64,000 nt of DNA from Photorhabdus bodei (GTDB lineage Bacteria; Pseudomonadota; Gammaproteobacteria; Enterobacterales; Enterobacteriaceae): assembly GCF_003287735.1 (NCBI RefSeq), contig NZ_NSCM01000016.1, positions 1 through 64,000 on the forward strand, read 5' to 3'. The position numbers and the translations under genes were made by a program. This document shows, in pieces, positions 28,916 to 36,439 of the stretch (position 1 is its first letter; every line of letters begins with the position of its first letter). The notes under the pieces are model-generated. The model was not told the DNA's origin, searched no databases, and was given only the letters and a program-made list of their open reading frames with translations.

Positions 28916-30325
28916 TTATTCGTCGTCATAACTTGGCCCGGCATAGTTATCAAACCGCGACCACTGACCATTAAACGTGAGGCGAACTGTACCGATTGGG
29001 CCGTTACGTTGCTTACCAAGAATGATTTCAGCCACACCTTTCATGTCGCTATTCTCATGGTAAACCTCGTCACGATAGATAAACATAATGAGGTCGGCAT
29101 CCTGCTCAATAGAGCCGGATTCACGTAAGTCAGAGTTAACCGGGCGCTTATCTGCCCGTTGTTCAAGGCTACGGTTGAGCTGAGAAAGTGCAACCACCGG
29201 CACTTGAAGCTCTTTAGCCAAGGCTTTTAATGAACGGGAAATCTCCGCAATTTCCAAAGTACGATTATCGGATAAGGCCGGAACCCGCATTAATTGCAGG
29301 TAGTCGATCATGATCAGGCTCAATCCACCATTTTCGCGAAAGACGCGCCGAGCCCGGGAACGGACTTCGGTAGGTGTCAGGCCAGACGAATCATCAATAT
29401 ACATATTGCGTTTTTCCAGCAATATGCCCATTGTACTGGAGATCCGCGCCCAATCTTCATCATCAAGCTGACCGGTACGAATACGGGTTTGATCCACCCG
29501 TGAAAGGGATGCCAGCATACGCATCATGATCTGGTTACCGGGCATCTCAAGACTAAAAATCAAAACCGGCTTATCCTGCATCATGGCTGCGTTTTCACAC
29601 AGGTTCATGGCAAAAGTGGTTTTACCCATCGAAGGACGAGCCGCCACAATAATCAAGTCTGATTTTTGTAAGCCTGCGGTTTTCTTATCCAGATCCTGAT
29701 AACCGGTTGAAACACCGGTTACACCATCATGAGGGCGTTGATAGAGTTGCTCAATCCGCTCGACGGTTTCTTCAAGGATCTGTTCTATTCCTTTCGGCCC
29801 TTCATCTTTACTGGCACGATTTTCAGCGATCTGGAACACCCGCGATTCGGCTAGATCCAATAATTCTTCACTGCTCCTGCCTTGGGGATCATAACCCGCA
29901 TCTGCAATTTCGTTTGCGACAGCGATCATCTCGCGGACAACAGCACGTTCGCGGACAATATTCGCATAAGCATTAATGTTAGCCGCGCTTGGCGTATTTT
30001 TGGACAATTCGGCCAGATAAGCAAAGCCCCCTACATTATTCAGCTCCCCACTCTGCTCAAGGGATTCCGATAATGTAATCAGGTCGATGGGGTTGCCCAT
30101 CTCCAGCAACCGCTGCATTTCAGCAAAAATGCGCCGATGTGGGCGGCTGAAAAAATCATTGCTAGTAACACGTTCGGAAACATTATCCCACCGGTCGTTA
30201 TCTAGCATTAAGCCACCTAACACAGACTGCTCTGCTTCCAAAGAGTGTGGCGGAAGTTTCAGCCCTTCCATTTGGCGATCTTTTGGTTCAGCCATTTTGT
30301 TGTGAGTTGATTTTTTTCCCGCCAT
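28916..30325 (-). CDS. dnaB: Replicative DNA helicase DnaB
   Basis: A 469-aa hexameric 5'-3' helicase of the replisome. The N-terminal domain starts at PPHSLEAEQSVLGGLMLDN (about 21-39), where it binds primase and loader. The RecA-like C-terminal domain carries Walker A ARPSMGKTTFAMN (about 230-242), Walker B IMIDYLQLM (about 336-344) and the arginine-finger KQRNGPIG region near 440. The length matches E. coli (471). No intein is present. Divergent from qor. Confidence 0.98.
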   Translation of the reverse strand: MAGKKSTHNKMAEPKDRQMEGLKLPPHSLEAEQSVLGGLMLDNDRWDNVSERVTSNDFFSRPHRRIFAEMQRLLEMGNPIDLITLSESLEQSGELNNVGGFAYLAELSKNTPSAANINAYANIVRERAVVREMIAVANEIADAGYDPQGRSSEELLDLAESRVFQIAENRASKDEGPKGIEQILEETVERIEQLYQRPHDGVTGVSTGYQDLDKKTAGLQKSDLIIVAARPSMGKTTFAMNLCENAAMMQDKPVLIFSLEMPGNQIMMRMLASLSRVDQTRIRTGQLDDEDWARISSTMGILLEKRNMYIDDSSGLTPTEVRSRARRVFRENGGLSLIMIDYLQLMRVPALSDNRTLEIAEISRSLKALAKELQVPVVALSQLNRSLEQRADKRPVNSDLRESGSIEQDADLIMFIYRDEVYHENSDMKGVAEIILGKQRNGPIGTVRLTFNGQWSRFDNYAGPSYDDE

Positions 30326-30495
30326 GAATCCCGCAATAATCTACTGATAAATCTGCAACAGCGCATGAGTATACGCTATGAAGTGCCTTGAGTAATTACA
30401 TATAGTTTGTAATTATTTCTAGCACACTAAAGCCTGTTCACAATGAGTTCAACTACTACGTGCACACATTTCCCTTACATTGATGAGGTTGAGTC

Positions 30496-31479
30496 ATGGC
30501 AAAACATATCGAATTTTCCTCTATTGGCGGTCCCGAAGTCCTGCAATATTGTGAATTCACCCCCAGAGCTCCTGCTGACGATGAAGTACAAGTAGAAAAT
30601 AGAGCGATTGGAATCAATTACATCGACACTTATATTCGTAGCGGGCTATACCCACCGGCACAATTACCAAGCGGCCTAGGCACTGAGGCCTCGGGCGTAG
30701 TGACCAAAGTGGGTTCTGCCGTGACTACCATAAAAGTGGGTGACCGTATAGTTTATGCACAATCAACTTTAGGCGCTTACAGTGAAGTGCACAATGTCGC
30801 GGAAAACAAAGTCGCTGTTCTGCCAGATACCATCTCCTTCGAACAAGCTGCTGCTTCTTTTCTGAAAGGTCTGACAGTCTACTATCTTCTACGCCGTACC
30901 TACAAAATCCAGTCAGGCGAACCCTTTTTGTTTCATGCCGCCGCGGGTGGCGTTGGGCTGATTGCCTGCCAATGGGCAAAAGCTTTGGGTGCGAAACTGA
31001 TTGGAACAGTCGGCTCTGAAGAAAAAGTACAACGCGCTAAAGATGCCGGGGCATGGCAGGTTATTAACTATAACCGTGAAAATATTGTCGAACGAATTTA
31101 TGAAATCACCAACGGTGAAAAAGTCGGTGTAGTTTATGATTCTGTTGGTAAATCGACCTGGCTGAACTCGCTGGATTGTCTGAAACGCCACGGATTAATG
31201 GTTAGCTTTGGCAATGCATCCGGGCCAGTTACCGGTGTCGATTTGGGAATTTTGAATCAAAAAGGCTCACTGTTCGTTACCCGACCTTCTATCGCCGGCT
31301 ATATTTCAACGCGCGAAGAGTTGGATGAAGCGAGCAAAGAACTGTTTGATCTGATTGCCAGCGGAAAAATTAATGTGGATGTACCCGAAAATCAGAAATT
31401 CCCGCTAAGTGAAGCGACAAAGGCACATCAGATTCTGGAAAGCCGGGCAACGCAAGGATCAAGTTTACTGATCCCTTAA
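30496..31479 (+). CDS. qor: NADPH:quinone oxidoreductase (zeta-crystallin type)
   Basis: A 327-aa zinc-free member of the medium-chain dehydrogenase/reductase superfamily that reduces quinones with NADPH. The NADPH fold HAAAGGVGLIACQWAKALGA (about residues 147-166) and the N-terminal GINYIDTYIRSGLYP are typical of QorA. TGATGAGG precedes the start, though the ribosome site is modest. In E. coli qor is followed by pspG and dusA; here pspG is missing and an interrupted ASCH gene lies in the gap. A terminator hairpin follows at 31602. Confidence 0.94.
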   Translation: MAKHIEFSSIGGPEVLQYCEFTPRAPADDEVQVENRAIGINYIDTYIRSGLYPPAQLPSGLGTEASGVVTKVGSAVTTIKVGDRIVYAQSTLGAYSEVHNVAENKVAVLPDTISFEQAAASFLKGLTVYYLLRRTYKIQSGEPFLFHAAAGGVGLIACQWAKALGAKLIGTVGSEEKVQRAKDAGAWQVINYNRENIVERIYEITNGEKVGVVYDSVGKSTWLNSLDCLKRHGLMVSFGNASGPVTGVDLGILNQKGSLFVTRPSIAGYISTREELDEASKELFDLIASGKINVDVPENQKFPLSEATKAHQILESRATQGSSLLIP

Positions 31480-31601
31480 CAGTAAGTTGAGCGGGTTATT
31501 AACTAAGCCAGCAAGTCTAATACCTCATTATGCCGCTATTGCCTGCACGAATAACCTTAGACCGGAGGGCAATGCTGGCTGAATATATGAAAGATAAAAC
31601 A

Positions 31602-31623
31602 ATACCCCTCTTGGCAGGGGTAT
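31602..31623. terminator. Hairpin between convergent qor and ASCH gene
   Basis: ATACCCC (31602-31608) and GGGGTAT (31617-31623) form a 7-bp GC-rich stem with an 8-base loop, preceded by AAAACA and followed by CACACC. It lies 7 bases from the ASCH stop and 123 after qor. Confidence 0.6.
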
Positions 31624-31629
31624 CACACC

Positions 31630-32132
31630 TCAGGCAGATAAATAACGATAAGATTGAGGTGCTGTTATCCCTTGACCAAACACATTTAAAGGCAGAGGTT
31701 TATCGTATTTTTTAACATTACCAATACTAATCGCGACAGCCTTCTCTCTTCCTTCAAAATAACTATCAAAAAAATCCTTTGTTGTACCTGCAAATTGATG
31801 AGTCATTTCCCATACAACGGAAGGAACGTCAGAAATAATATCTTCAATTTCAAACTCGCCAACAACCATACCTATCGGCATAGTTGCATATATACCTGTC
31901 ATCCTTCAAGTTGCCTCTTTGTTGGCTGCACTCACTCACCCCGGTCACATCGTTATCTATGCTCCCGGGGATTCGCTCCCTTGCCGCCGCGATGCATCTT
32001 GAAATCCATAAGGTATATAACAACGGATTGAACCTGATTATTTTTAAAGGCAACTTTCCTAAATTCAAATTTCTTTGAACCATTAAGTATTCTATCAACA
32101 TACTCTGGTTTAATTGATAATAAAACTTTCAT
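31630..32132 (-). pseudogene. ASCH/PUA-like domain gene split by an ERIC element
   Basis: Removing the ERIC element at 31891-32018 (with one copy of the TA duplication) restores a single frame from ATG at 32132 to TGA at 31630. The N-terminal part is MKVLLSIKPEYVDRILNGSK, then KFEFRKVAF and NNQVQSVVIY. The C-terminal part continues ATMPIGMVVGEFEIEDIISD to QSYRYLSA. The product is an ASCH-domain protein of about 127 residues, a PUA-like fold associated with RNA binding or modified-nucleotide recognition. As it stands, translation enters the ERIC and stops. The start overlaps the end of the upstream gene at 32110, so the two formed an operon. Confidence 0.85.
31891..32018 (-). repeat. ERIC element, copy 2, inside the ASCH gene
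   Basis: The full ~127-bp element, orientation opposite to copy 1. The flanks read GTTGTTATA on one side and TATGCAACT on the other after removal, giving V-V-I-Y-A-T in frame with a TA duplicated at the junction. This is direct evidence that it moved into a living gene. Confidence 0.95.
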
Positions 32133-32517
32133 TGGCTTTGCTCAGTTTGATAATGTTATTAAATTGATCATCAGTCAATCTCATGATTCCCCAATAATCA
32201 CTTTTATTTAAACCGACTTCATTAATGAGTCTATCACGAATAATCCTTTTGGGTAAAGCCACATTATAAGTAAATCTTACTATATATGGATACTGCCTTC
32301 TTCTATATATTTCAGTTAATTCATTTACACTAAAGACACTAAATTTACTACAATAATCAATATAGCTTTCTAGCATTGAGAACTCACTAATAACCCTGAC
32401 TTCTTCAACAACGCAAAGTGAACTAATCACAGATCTATATCGTGCTGGCCCTTGTTTATCGGCCGTTCTATATATAACAATAATATCCCCTCTCTTCATA
32501 TGAAGGACATCTTGCAT
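32110..32517 (-). CDS. Protein of unknown function, partner of the ASCH gene, possibly N-truncated
   Basis: An open frame of 135 codons from ATG at 32517, with a second Met at 32499 (MKRGDIIVIYRTADKQGPAR). Neither start has a ribosome site, and stop codons lie just upstream. The MKRGDIIVIYRT and the middle YIVRFTYNVALPKRI look like a PUA/ASCH-type beta-barrel. I have the impression of the C-terminal half of larger GNAT-PUA proteins paired with ASCH genes, but cannot confirm it. It overlaps the ASCH gene start by 23 bases. It may be the truncated remainder of a longer gene. Confidence 0.5.
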   Translation of the reverse strand: MQDVLHMKRGDIIVIYRTADKQGPARYRSVISSLCVVEEVRVISEFSMLESYIDYCSKFSVFSVNELTEIYRRRQYPYIVRFTYNVALPKRIIRDRLINEVGLNKSDYWGIMRLTDDQFNNIIKLSKANESFIIN

Positions 32518-32809
32518 TGCACATATATATATTTTATGAATGCTATTGTTGTTATATACTTACTATCAGCAAGAATCACGTAAACTGGGATATTATTGCC
32601 AAGAATAGTTGTTCAGATTCTAATATGGAAAAATGAATTTATTAGAACAGCATCACAATGTTTTGAAAAAATATATGGATATCTGTTTTTGTCCGATAAT
32701 GGAAAGCTAACCCGAAAAAACAGATTAAAGCACGGCAAAAAATCACGCAGTATCCATAAATATTTTAGTGCTCAATTCTCATATATGACTGTGCCTTTAA
32801 CCGTAAAAT
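32518..32809. other. Gap upstream of the ASCH operon, no clear gene
   Basis: A 71-codon plus-strand frame at 32596-32811 lacks a ribosome site and a recognisable motif, and the minus strand shows stops in all frames. Presumably this is degenerate sequence where a larger upstream gene once lay. Confidence 0.3.
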
Positions 32810-32830
32810 GAGCGGATATTACATCCGCTC
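32810..32830 (-). terminator. dusA terminator overlapping its stop codon
   Basis: GAGCGGAT (32810-32817) and ATCCGCTC (32823-32830) pair in an 8-bp stem whose loop contains the TAA of dusA; on the minus strand ATTTTACGG follows. It is a compact terminator using the last codons. Confidence 0.7.
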
Positions 32831-33856
32831 AGTCACCATGGCTAACGCCTGCTCCACAACAGAAACATCCGCGCCCGGTTTATGTGCATTTTCACTAAGA
32901 TGACGACGCCACTGACGTGCCCCCGGAATCCCCTGGAAAATACCTAAAATATGGCGGGTAATATGTCCCAGATATGTTCCTTTTGATAACTCCTGCTCTA
33001 TATAAGGATAAAGTGCTTTGACCACCGCAACAGTATCAACTACCGGCATTGAAGCATCAAATAATTCATGATCAACCTGTGCCAAAATAGACGGGTTCTG
33101 ATAAGCCTCACGCCCAATCATAATGCCATCTACATATTGTAAATGCTGTTTCGCTTCTTCCAGCGATTTAATACCGCCATTAATAGCAATCGTTAATTGA
33201 GGAAAATCCTTTTTCAATTGATAAACTCGTGGGTAATCCAGCGGTGGAATCTCACGATTCTCCTTTGGGCTTAAACCAGAAAGCCAAGCTTTACGGGCAT
33301 GAATAGTAAATATATTGCAACCACTGCGTTGCACAACAACATCAATAAAATCACATAGAAATTGGTAACTGTCCTGTTCATCAATACCGATACGGGTTTT
33401 AACTGTCACCGGCACATTAACCACATCCTGCATGGCTTTGACACAATCAGCGACCAGTTCAGCTTCCCCCATCAGGCAAGCACCAAAACGGCCGTTTTGT
33501 ACCCGGTCAGAAGGACAGCCGACGTTTAGGTTAATTTCATCATAGCCACGCTCCTGTGCAATCTTCGCACAATGCGCTAACGCCTGCGGATCACTGCCAC
33601 CCAGTTGTAATGCTATCGGATGTTCTTCCTCACTGTATGCCAGATAATCGCCTTTACCATGAATAATCGCGCCGGTTGTCACCATTTCGGTATATAACAG
33701 CGTTTGCTGACTTAATAAACGATGGAAATAACGGCAGTGGCGATCTGTCCAGTCTAACATCGGGGCGACGGAGAAACGGTTAAGGCTATATTTAACCGTC
33801 TCTTTATCTTTCTCACTGAATTTAAACGTTTTTTCAATTTCTTTACTTTGGTGCAT
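32819..33856 (-). CDS. dusA: tRNA-dihydrouridine(20/20a) synthase
   Basis: A 345-aa FMN enzyme that reduces U20/U20a in the tRNA D-loop. [19 protein letters not shown] (about 31-49), the catalytic-Cys segment [20 protein letters not shown] (about 109-128) and [11 protein letters not shown] are DusA hallmarks. The first 25 residues are an extension typical of enterobacterial DusA; an internal Met32 is within APML and cannot be the start. In E. coli pspG lies beside it; here it is lost. Confidence 0.95.
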   Translation of the reverse strand: MHQSKEIEKTFKFSEKDKETVKYSLNRFSVAPMLDWTDRHCRYFHRLLSQQTLLYTEMVTTGAIIHGKGDYLAYSEEEHPIALQLGGSDPQALAHCAKIAQERGYDEINLNVGCPSDRVQNGRFGACLMGEAELVADCVKAMQDVVNVPVTVKTRIGIDEQDSYQFLCDFIDVVVQRSGCNIFTIHARKAWLSGLSPKENREIPPLDYPRVYQLKKDFPQLTIAINGGIKSLEEAKQHLQYVDGIMIGREAYQNPSILAQVDHELFDASMPVVDTVAVVKALYPYIEQELSKGTYLGHITRHILGIFQGIPGARQWRRHLSENAHKPGADVSVVEQALAMVTERM

Positions 33857-33888
33857 TGCTATACTTTTTAGATTATTTTGATATTCTC

Positions 33889-33924
33889 AGTACACCATTA
33901 AGTACATCATATACATGGTGTACT
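33889..33924. promoter_or_regulatory. Palindrome AGTACACCAT ... ATGGTGTACT
   Basis: A perfect 10-bp inverted repeat with a 16-base spacer containing AGTACATCATATAC. The GTGTACT halves are the same words as in the operator at 35000-35049 upstream of the toxin-antitoxin remnant, so it may be a second binding site of the same HTH antitoxin. Confidence 0.5.
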
Positions 33925-33984
33925 CGGATGCAGGAACTCACTGGAATGCGGCTTACTATAGCATAGTAAAAAGCCCTCGTACTG

Positions 33985-34290
33985 ATGGAACTATCAGGTT
34001 TTGTTCCCGTAAGCCTCAGCTACGTCACCTTAACTCGCAAATTACGTACCACCCGTATCCAAAACACCAACAGCTCCAACCTCCATTTTGTTGGCAAGTT
34101 TCAGCATATTGCCCATGTTCACCAGTTCGGCCGACAAGACCGAATGAACGCAGGCCGGAAGTGGATTACACTCAGCGCTAACTTTTAAAATTTTCAGCGG
34201 AAGGGCTAAGGGCTGCGGATGGCAAAAGAATCGGTTATCAAATATCTGGCACAATAACGAAAACACGCCCATACAGGCACAGGCGCATTG
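33985..34290 (+). pseudogene. Degenerate phage tail-completion (P2 gpS-like) remnant
   Basis: An open frame of 67 codons contains HFVGKFQHIAHVHQFGRQDR, which resembles the HxxG-R centre of phage virion morphogenesis proteins (P2 gpS type). Downstream the reading continues in another frame as RPEVDYTQR, a stop, then LLKFSAEGLRAADGKRIGY, consistent with the LLGF motif of gpS. It is therefore at least twice broken and lacks a normal start. Together with the tail fibre genes 2 kb away it points to a dismantled P2-like prophage. Confidence 0.5.
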
Positions 34291-34298
34291 TCACTCAA

Positions 34299-34595
34299 TT
34301 AAATCATTTTAAGCTGGTTGATAATAAAAGGGTTCTCTTGAAGCAACAACAACAGTTTTCTTGATGCGCCAGTGGGATAACGGCGTTGACTTTCCCAACT
34401 TTTCACCAAGTCATAACTTACCCCGACCACCACAGCAAAATCTTGCTGCTTCAAGCCGGTAGCTTCGCGTATTGCTTTAACATCAATCTCGGTGAAAGTA
34501 TGAACATGTTCTGGTTTCGGTGTCAGCTCACCCTTCTCAATTTTCACCATTTCTTCTGCACTGGCCGGCAGATCGGCAAATATTTCATCTTTCAT
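34299..34595 (-). CDS. HigA/NadS-like XRE-family antitoxin
   Basis: A 98-aa transcription-factor antitoxin. A C-terminal HTH (DVKAIREATGLKQQDFAVVV, then GVSYDLVKSWESQRRYPTG, about 38-76) follows an N-terminal toxin-binding arm (MKDEIFADLPASAEEMVKIE). The pattern fits the antitoxin-second higB-higA (NadT/NadS) modules. GGAGAAATCGC precedes the ATG. The toxin gene upstream is a pseudogene, yet this frame is intact, so the antitoxin has outlived its toxin and may act as an anti-addiction factor or stand-alone repressor of the operator at 35000. Confidence 0.85.
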   Translation of the reverse strand: MKDEIFADLPASAEEMVKIEKGELTPKPEHVHTFTEIDVKAIREATGLKQQDFAVVVGVSYDLVKSWESQRRYPTGASRKLLLLLQENPFIINQLKMI

Positions 34596-34644
34596 GCGAT
34601 TTCTCCGCTCTTTGGCGCGGGAGTTACTCCCACAAATAACGCAA

Positions 34645-34961
34645 CTAATTCAGCCTATCCGAAAGTTGCTTAAGCATTTTTTTCTGCTCATCAGTCAAAT
34701 TATCTTGCTCATTCTTCGGATAGACCAACGCCAGATAAATTCAACCTTTACTGGTAACATTATAATAAATAACTCTAACTCCCCCACGTTTGCCCATCCC
34801 GAACGACTCCAACGAATCTTACGAAATCACCCCGTATTCGCAATGGTATCTCCAGCATCAGGATCATTAATTAGCGTTTCTTGAAACTCCCGATATTCAT
34901 CATCGGGTAACAATCCTGGTCGCCGCTTACTGAAGCCTTGCAGCTCAATAAAAGTAAACAT
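34645..34961 (-). pseudogene. Decayed RelE/HigB-type toxin gene
   Basis: Translation on the minus strand from ATG 34961 gives MFTFIELQGFSKRRPGLLPD, then DEYREFQETLINDPDAGDTI up to a TGA in place of the Gly of TGGFRKIRWSRSG. Soon after, a one-base loss shifts the frame at the GKRGG turn. A second TGA interrupts SKGEIYLALVYPKNEQ before the tail DEQKKMLKQLSDRLN and TAG at 34645. The reconstructed protein is a typical ~105-aa HigB2/RelE-like mRNA interferase. With two stops and a frameshift it is dead. The antitoxin gene starts 49 bases downstream. Confidence 0.85.
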
Positions 34962-34999
34962 CGTGCTCCCGGTCTGATTATTATCCTTTCATCCATAGT

Positions 35000-35049
35000 A
35001 AGTGTACTGAGTACATAAATAAAGTCATACCGGTGTACCAAGTACACTT
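35000..35049. promoter_or_regulatory. Inverted-repeat operator of the toxin-antitoxin remnant
   Basis: AAGTGTACTGAGTACA (35000-35015) and TGTACCAAGTACACTT (35034-35049) are near-inverted copies around an 18-base centre, 39 bases upstream of the old toxin start. This is the expected autoregulatory site; half-sites match the palindrome at 33889-33924. Confidence 0.65.
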
Positions 35050-35139
35050 TTATTAACTTAGATACCTCACTACACTTGTAACGACACTATCTACCGTTTC
35101 AGCAGCAGATCGACAAATAAAATAATTATTAAGCATTAT

Positions 35140-35724
35140 TTAATCAGTGCCAATATCATCATGGCCCTCTTCAAACTCCCATTGAATATTATATTTGTCG
35201 ATAAAATAAAAATATCTTATCTTGCCCATGATCTCGCAAGTTTTTTGTTTTAAAACAGAGTTTTTTTCATCCTCCTCGTTAAAGAACATAAATTCATCAC
35301 TGGTAATTTCATCTATTTTGTATGGCTTATATAATGGTGATGAATTTATCAATCTAACATCAGGAGAGTTTTTTATATGTTCAAATACACTATCTATATT
35401 TTGTACTCTAAGACAAATATGCCCAATACCACCAATATCATTAGCTTCCTTTATTTTAACCCTTTTTGCTCCCGTCGGATGATGATATTCCATTAACTCA
35501 ATAAAAACCCTAGCTCCAGGAATTTCCAAAAATGCCATTGATACATCAATCTGTTCAGGGTTATCAATAAAACCTGCTGACTTTGCAAAACCCTTATTTT
35601 TAAAATGAGGAAAGAATTGTCTTGGTATTGCCAAAAATAGATTTTTATAAAAATCCATTGCTGCCATCATGTCATCTACAACGATATTAATATGACCCAA
35701 CCCTTTAAAGTCTATACCCGTCAT
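35140..35724 (-). CDS. VOC (glyoxalase/dioxygenase superfamily) protein with ERIC-derived start
   Basis: A 194-aa two-module vicinal-oxygen-chelate protein: module 1 GLGHINIVVDDMMAAMDFYK (about 8-27) and the segment ARVFIELMEYHHPTG (about 71-85), module 2 GIGHICLRVQNIDSVFEH (about 98-115). Substrate unknown; relatives include glyoxalases, fosfomycin enzymes and ring-cleavage dioxygenases. The current ATG (35724) lies inside the end of ERIC copy 3 and reads MTGIDF. Without the ERIC the gene would start ATG-ATA-GAC (MIDF) behind GGAGAAAATA now at ~35850. The body is intact, but translation from the new start depends on GAAAG directly before the ATG, a poor site. Confidence 0.7.
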   Translation of the reverse strand: MTGIDFKGLGHINIVVDDMMAAMDFYKNLFLAIPRQFFPHFKNKGFAKSAGFIDNPEQIDVSMAFLEIPGARVFIELMEYHHPTGAKRVKIKEANDIGGIGHICLRVQNIDSVFEHIKNSPDVRLINSSPLYKPYKIDEITSDEFMFFNEEDEKNSVLKQKTCEIMGKIRYFYFIDKYNIQWEFEEGHDDIGTD

Positions 35725-35840
35725 CTTTCAAGCCGCCTCTTTGTTGGCTGCACTCACTCACCCCGGTCACATAGTTATCTATGCTCCCGGGGATTCGTTC
35801 CCTTGCCGTCGCGATGCATCTTGAAATCCATAGGGTATAT
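35713..35840 (-). repeat. ERIC element, copy 3, inside codon 2 of the VOC gene
   Basis: The complete element. The left flank (minus strand) ends GGAGAAAATAATGATA and the right flank continues TAGACTTTAAAGG; collapsing the duplicated TA restores ATGATAGACTTTAAAGG. Insertion separated the native ribosome site and ATG from the gene. Confidence 0.93.
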
Positions 35841-35956
35841 CATTATTTTCTCCATTAATTTATATAGGGAATAATATCTCATCCAAAATAACAAATAATA
35901 AATTTATCCTACAGAAGACAATCAAAAATTAAGGTTAAATTTGGAACCCTGATATA

Positions 35957-35989
35957 CCCCCAAAAAATCAAACAGGTCAATTTTGGGGG
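35957..35989 (-). terminator. Terminator after the tail-fibre genes
   Basis: CCCCCAAAA (35957-35965) and TTTTGGGGG (35981-35989) form a perfect 9-bp stem downstream of the tfa stop at 36012. Confidence 0.7.
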
Positions 35990-36011
35990 TGGACTAAAAA
36001 ATTGCGTTTAT

Positions 36012-36437
36012 TTATCCCTCTGGTTTTTCCGGCCAATCAATATCCATTGCTTGTGAAACATCTATCCGATTCAGTATTATCCTATATTCTTTCCATGCCA
36101 ATAAAGCTATTTCCTCTTCCTCAGTCGCAATACCTAAATCAACAGCATCTTGCAATGGTGCAATTTGATTTGTTGCCTCAGCGATGAGTTGTTGTTTTTG
36201 GAGTTCAGCATATTGCCGTAATTCATCTTTCGTTGGCGGAGGAATATCTGCCCATTCCGGCAAACCGTTTTTATTTGCTACACGGTGTTTTCCTTCTGGC
36301 GCATTATTAGCAGCATATTCCTGATAAATATCATTACTGACTTCTATAATATCATCCGGCAGTGAACCAGCAGCAATATAATTTTGTTCCAATTCTACCG
36401 GATAGAAAGCATTTGTTTTTGCACTGTAATAATACAT
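36012..36437 (-). CDS. tfa: Phage tail fibre assembly protein (Tfa family)
   Basis: A 141-aa chaperone that folds the distal part of phage or tailocin tail fibres. MYYYSAKTNAFYPVELEQNY at the N-terminus, NGLPEWADIPPPTKDELRQ (about 70-88) and the C-terminal Q/A-rich helix with ALLAWKEYRIILNRIDVSQA are standard for the Tfa/caudovirales assembly family. Met at 36437 fits the AGGATATTAATT site inside the end of the fibre gene; the frame extends 8 codons further. It starts two bases after the fibre stop and must be co-transcribed with it. Confidence 0.9.
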   Translation of the reverse strand: MYYYSAKTNAFYPVELEQNYIAAGSLPDDIIEVSNDIYQEYAANNAPEGKHRVANKNGLPEWADIPPPTKDELRQYAELQKQQLIAEATNQIAPLQDAVDLGIATEEEEIALLAWKEYRIILNRIDVSQAMDIDWPEKPEG

Positions 36438-36439
36438 AA

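Noticed and set aside
32596..32811. 71-codon plus-strand frame before dusA
   Set aside because: No ribosome site, ends at the dusA terminator, no recognisable motif.
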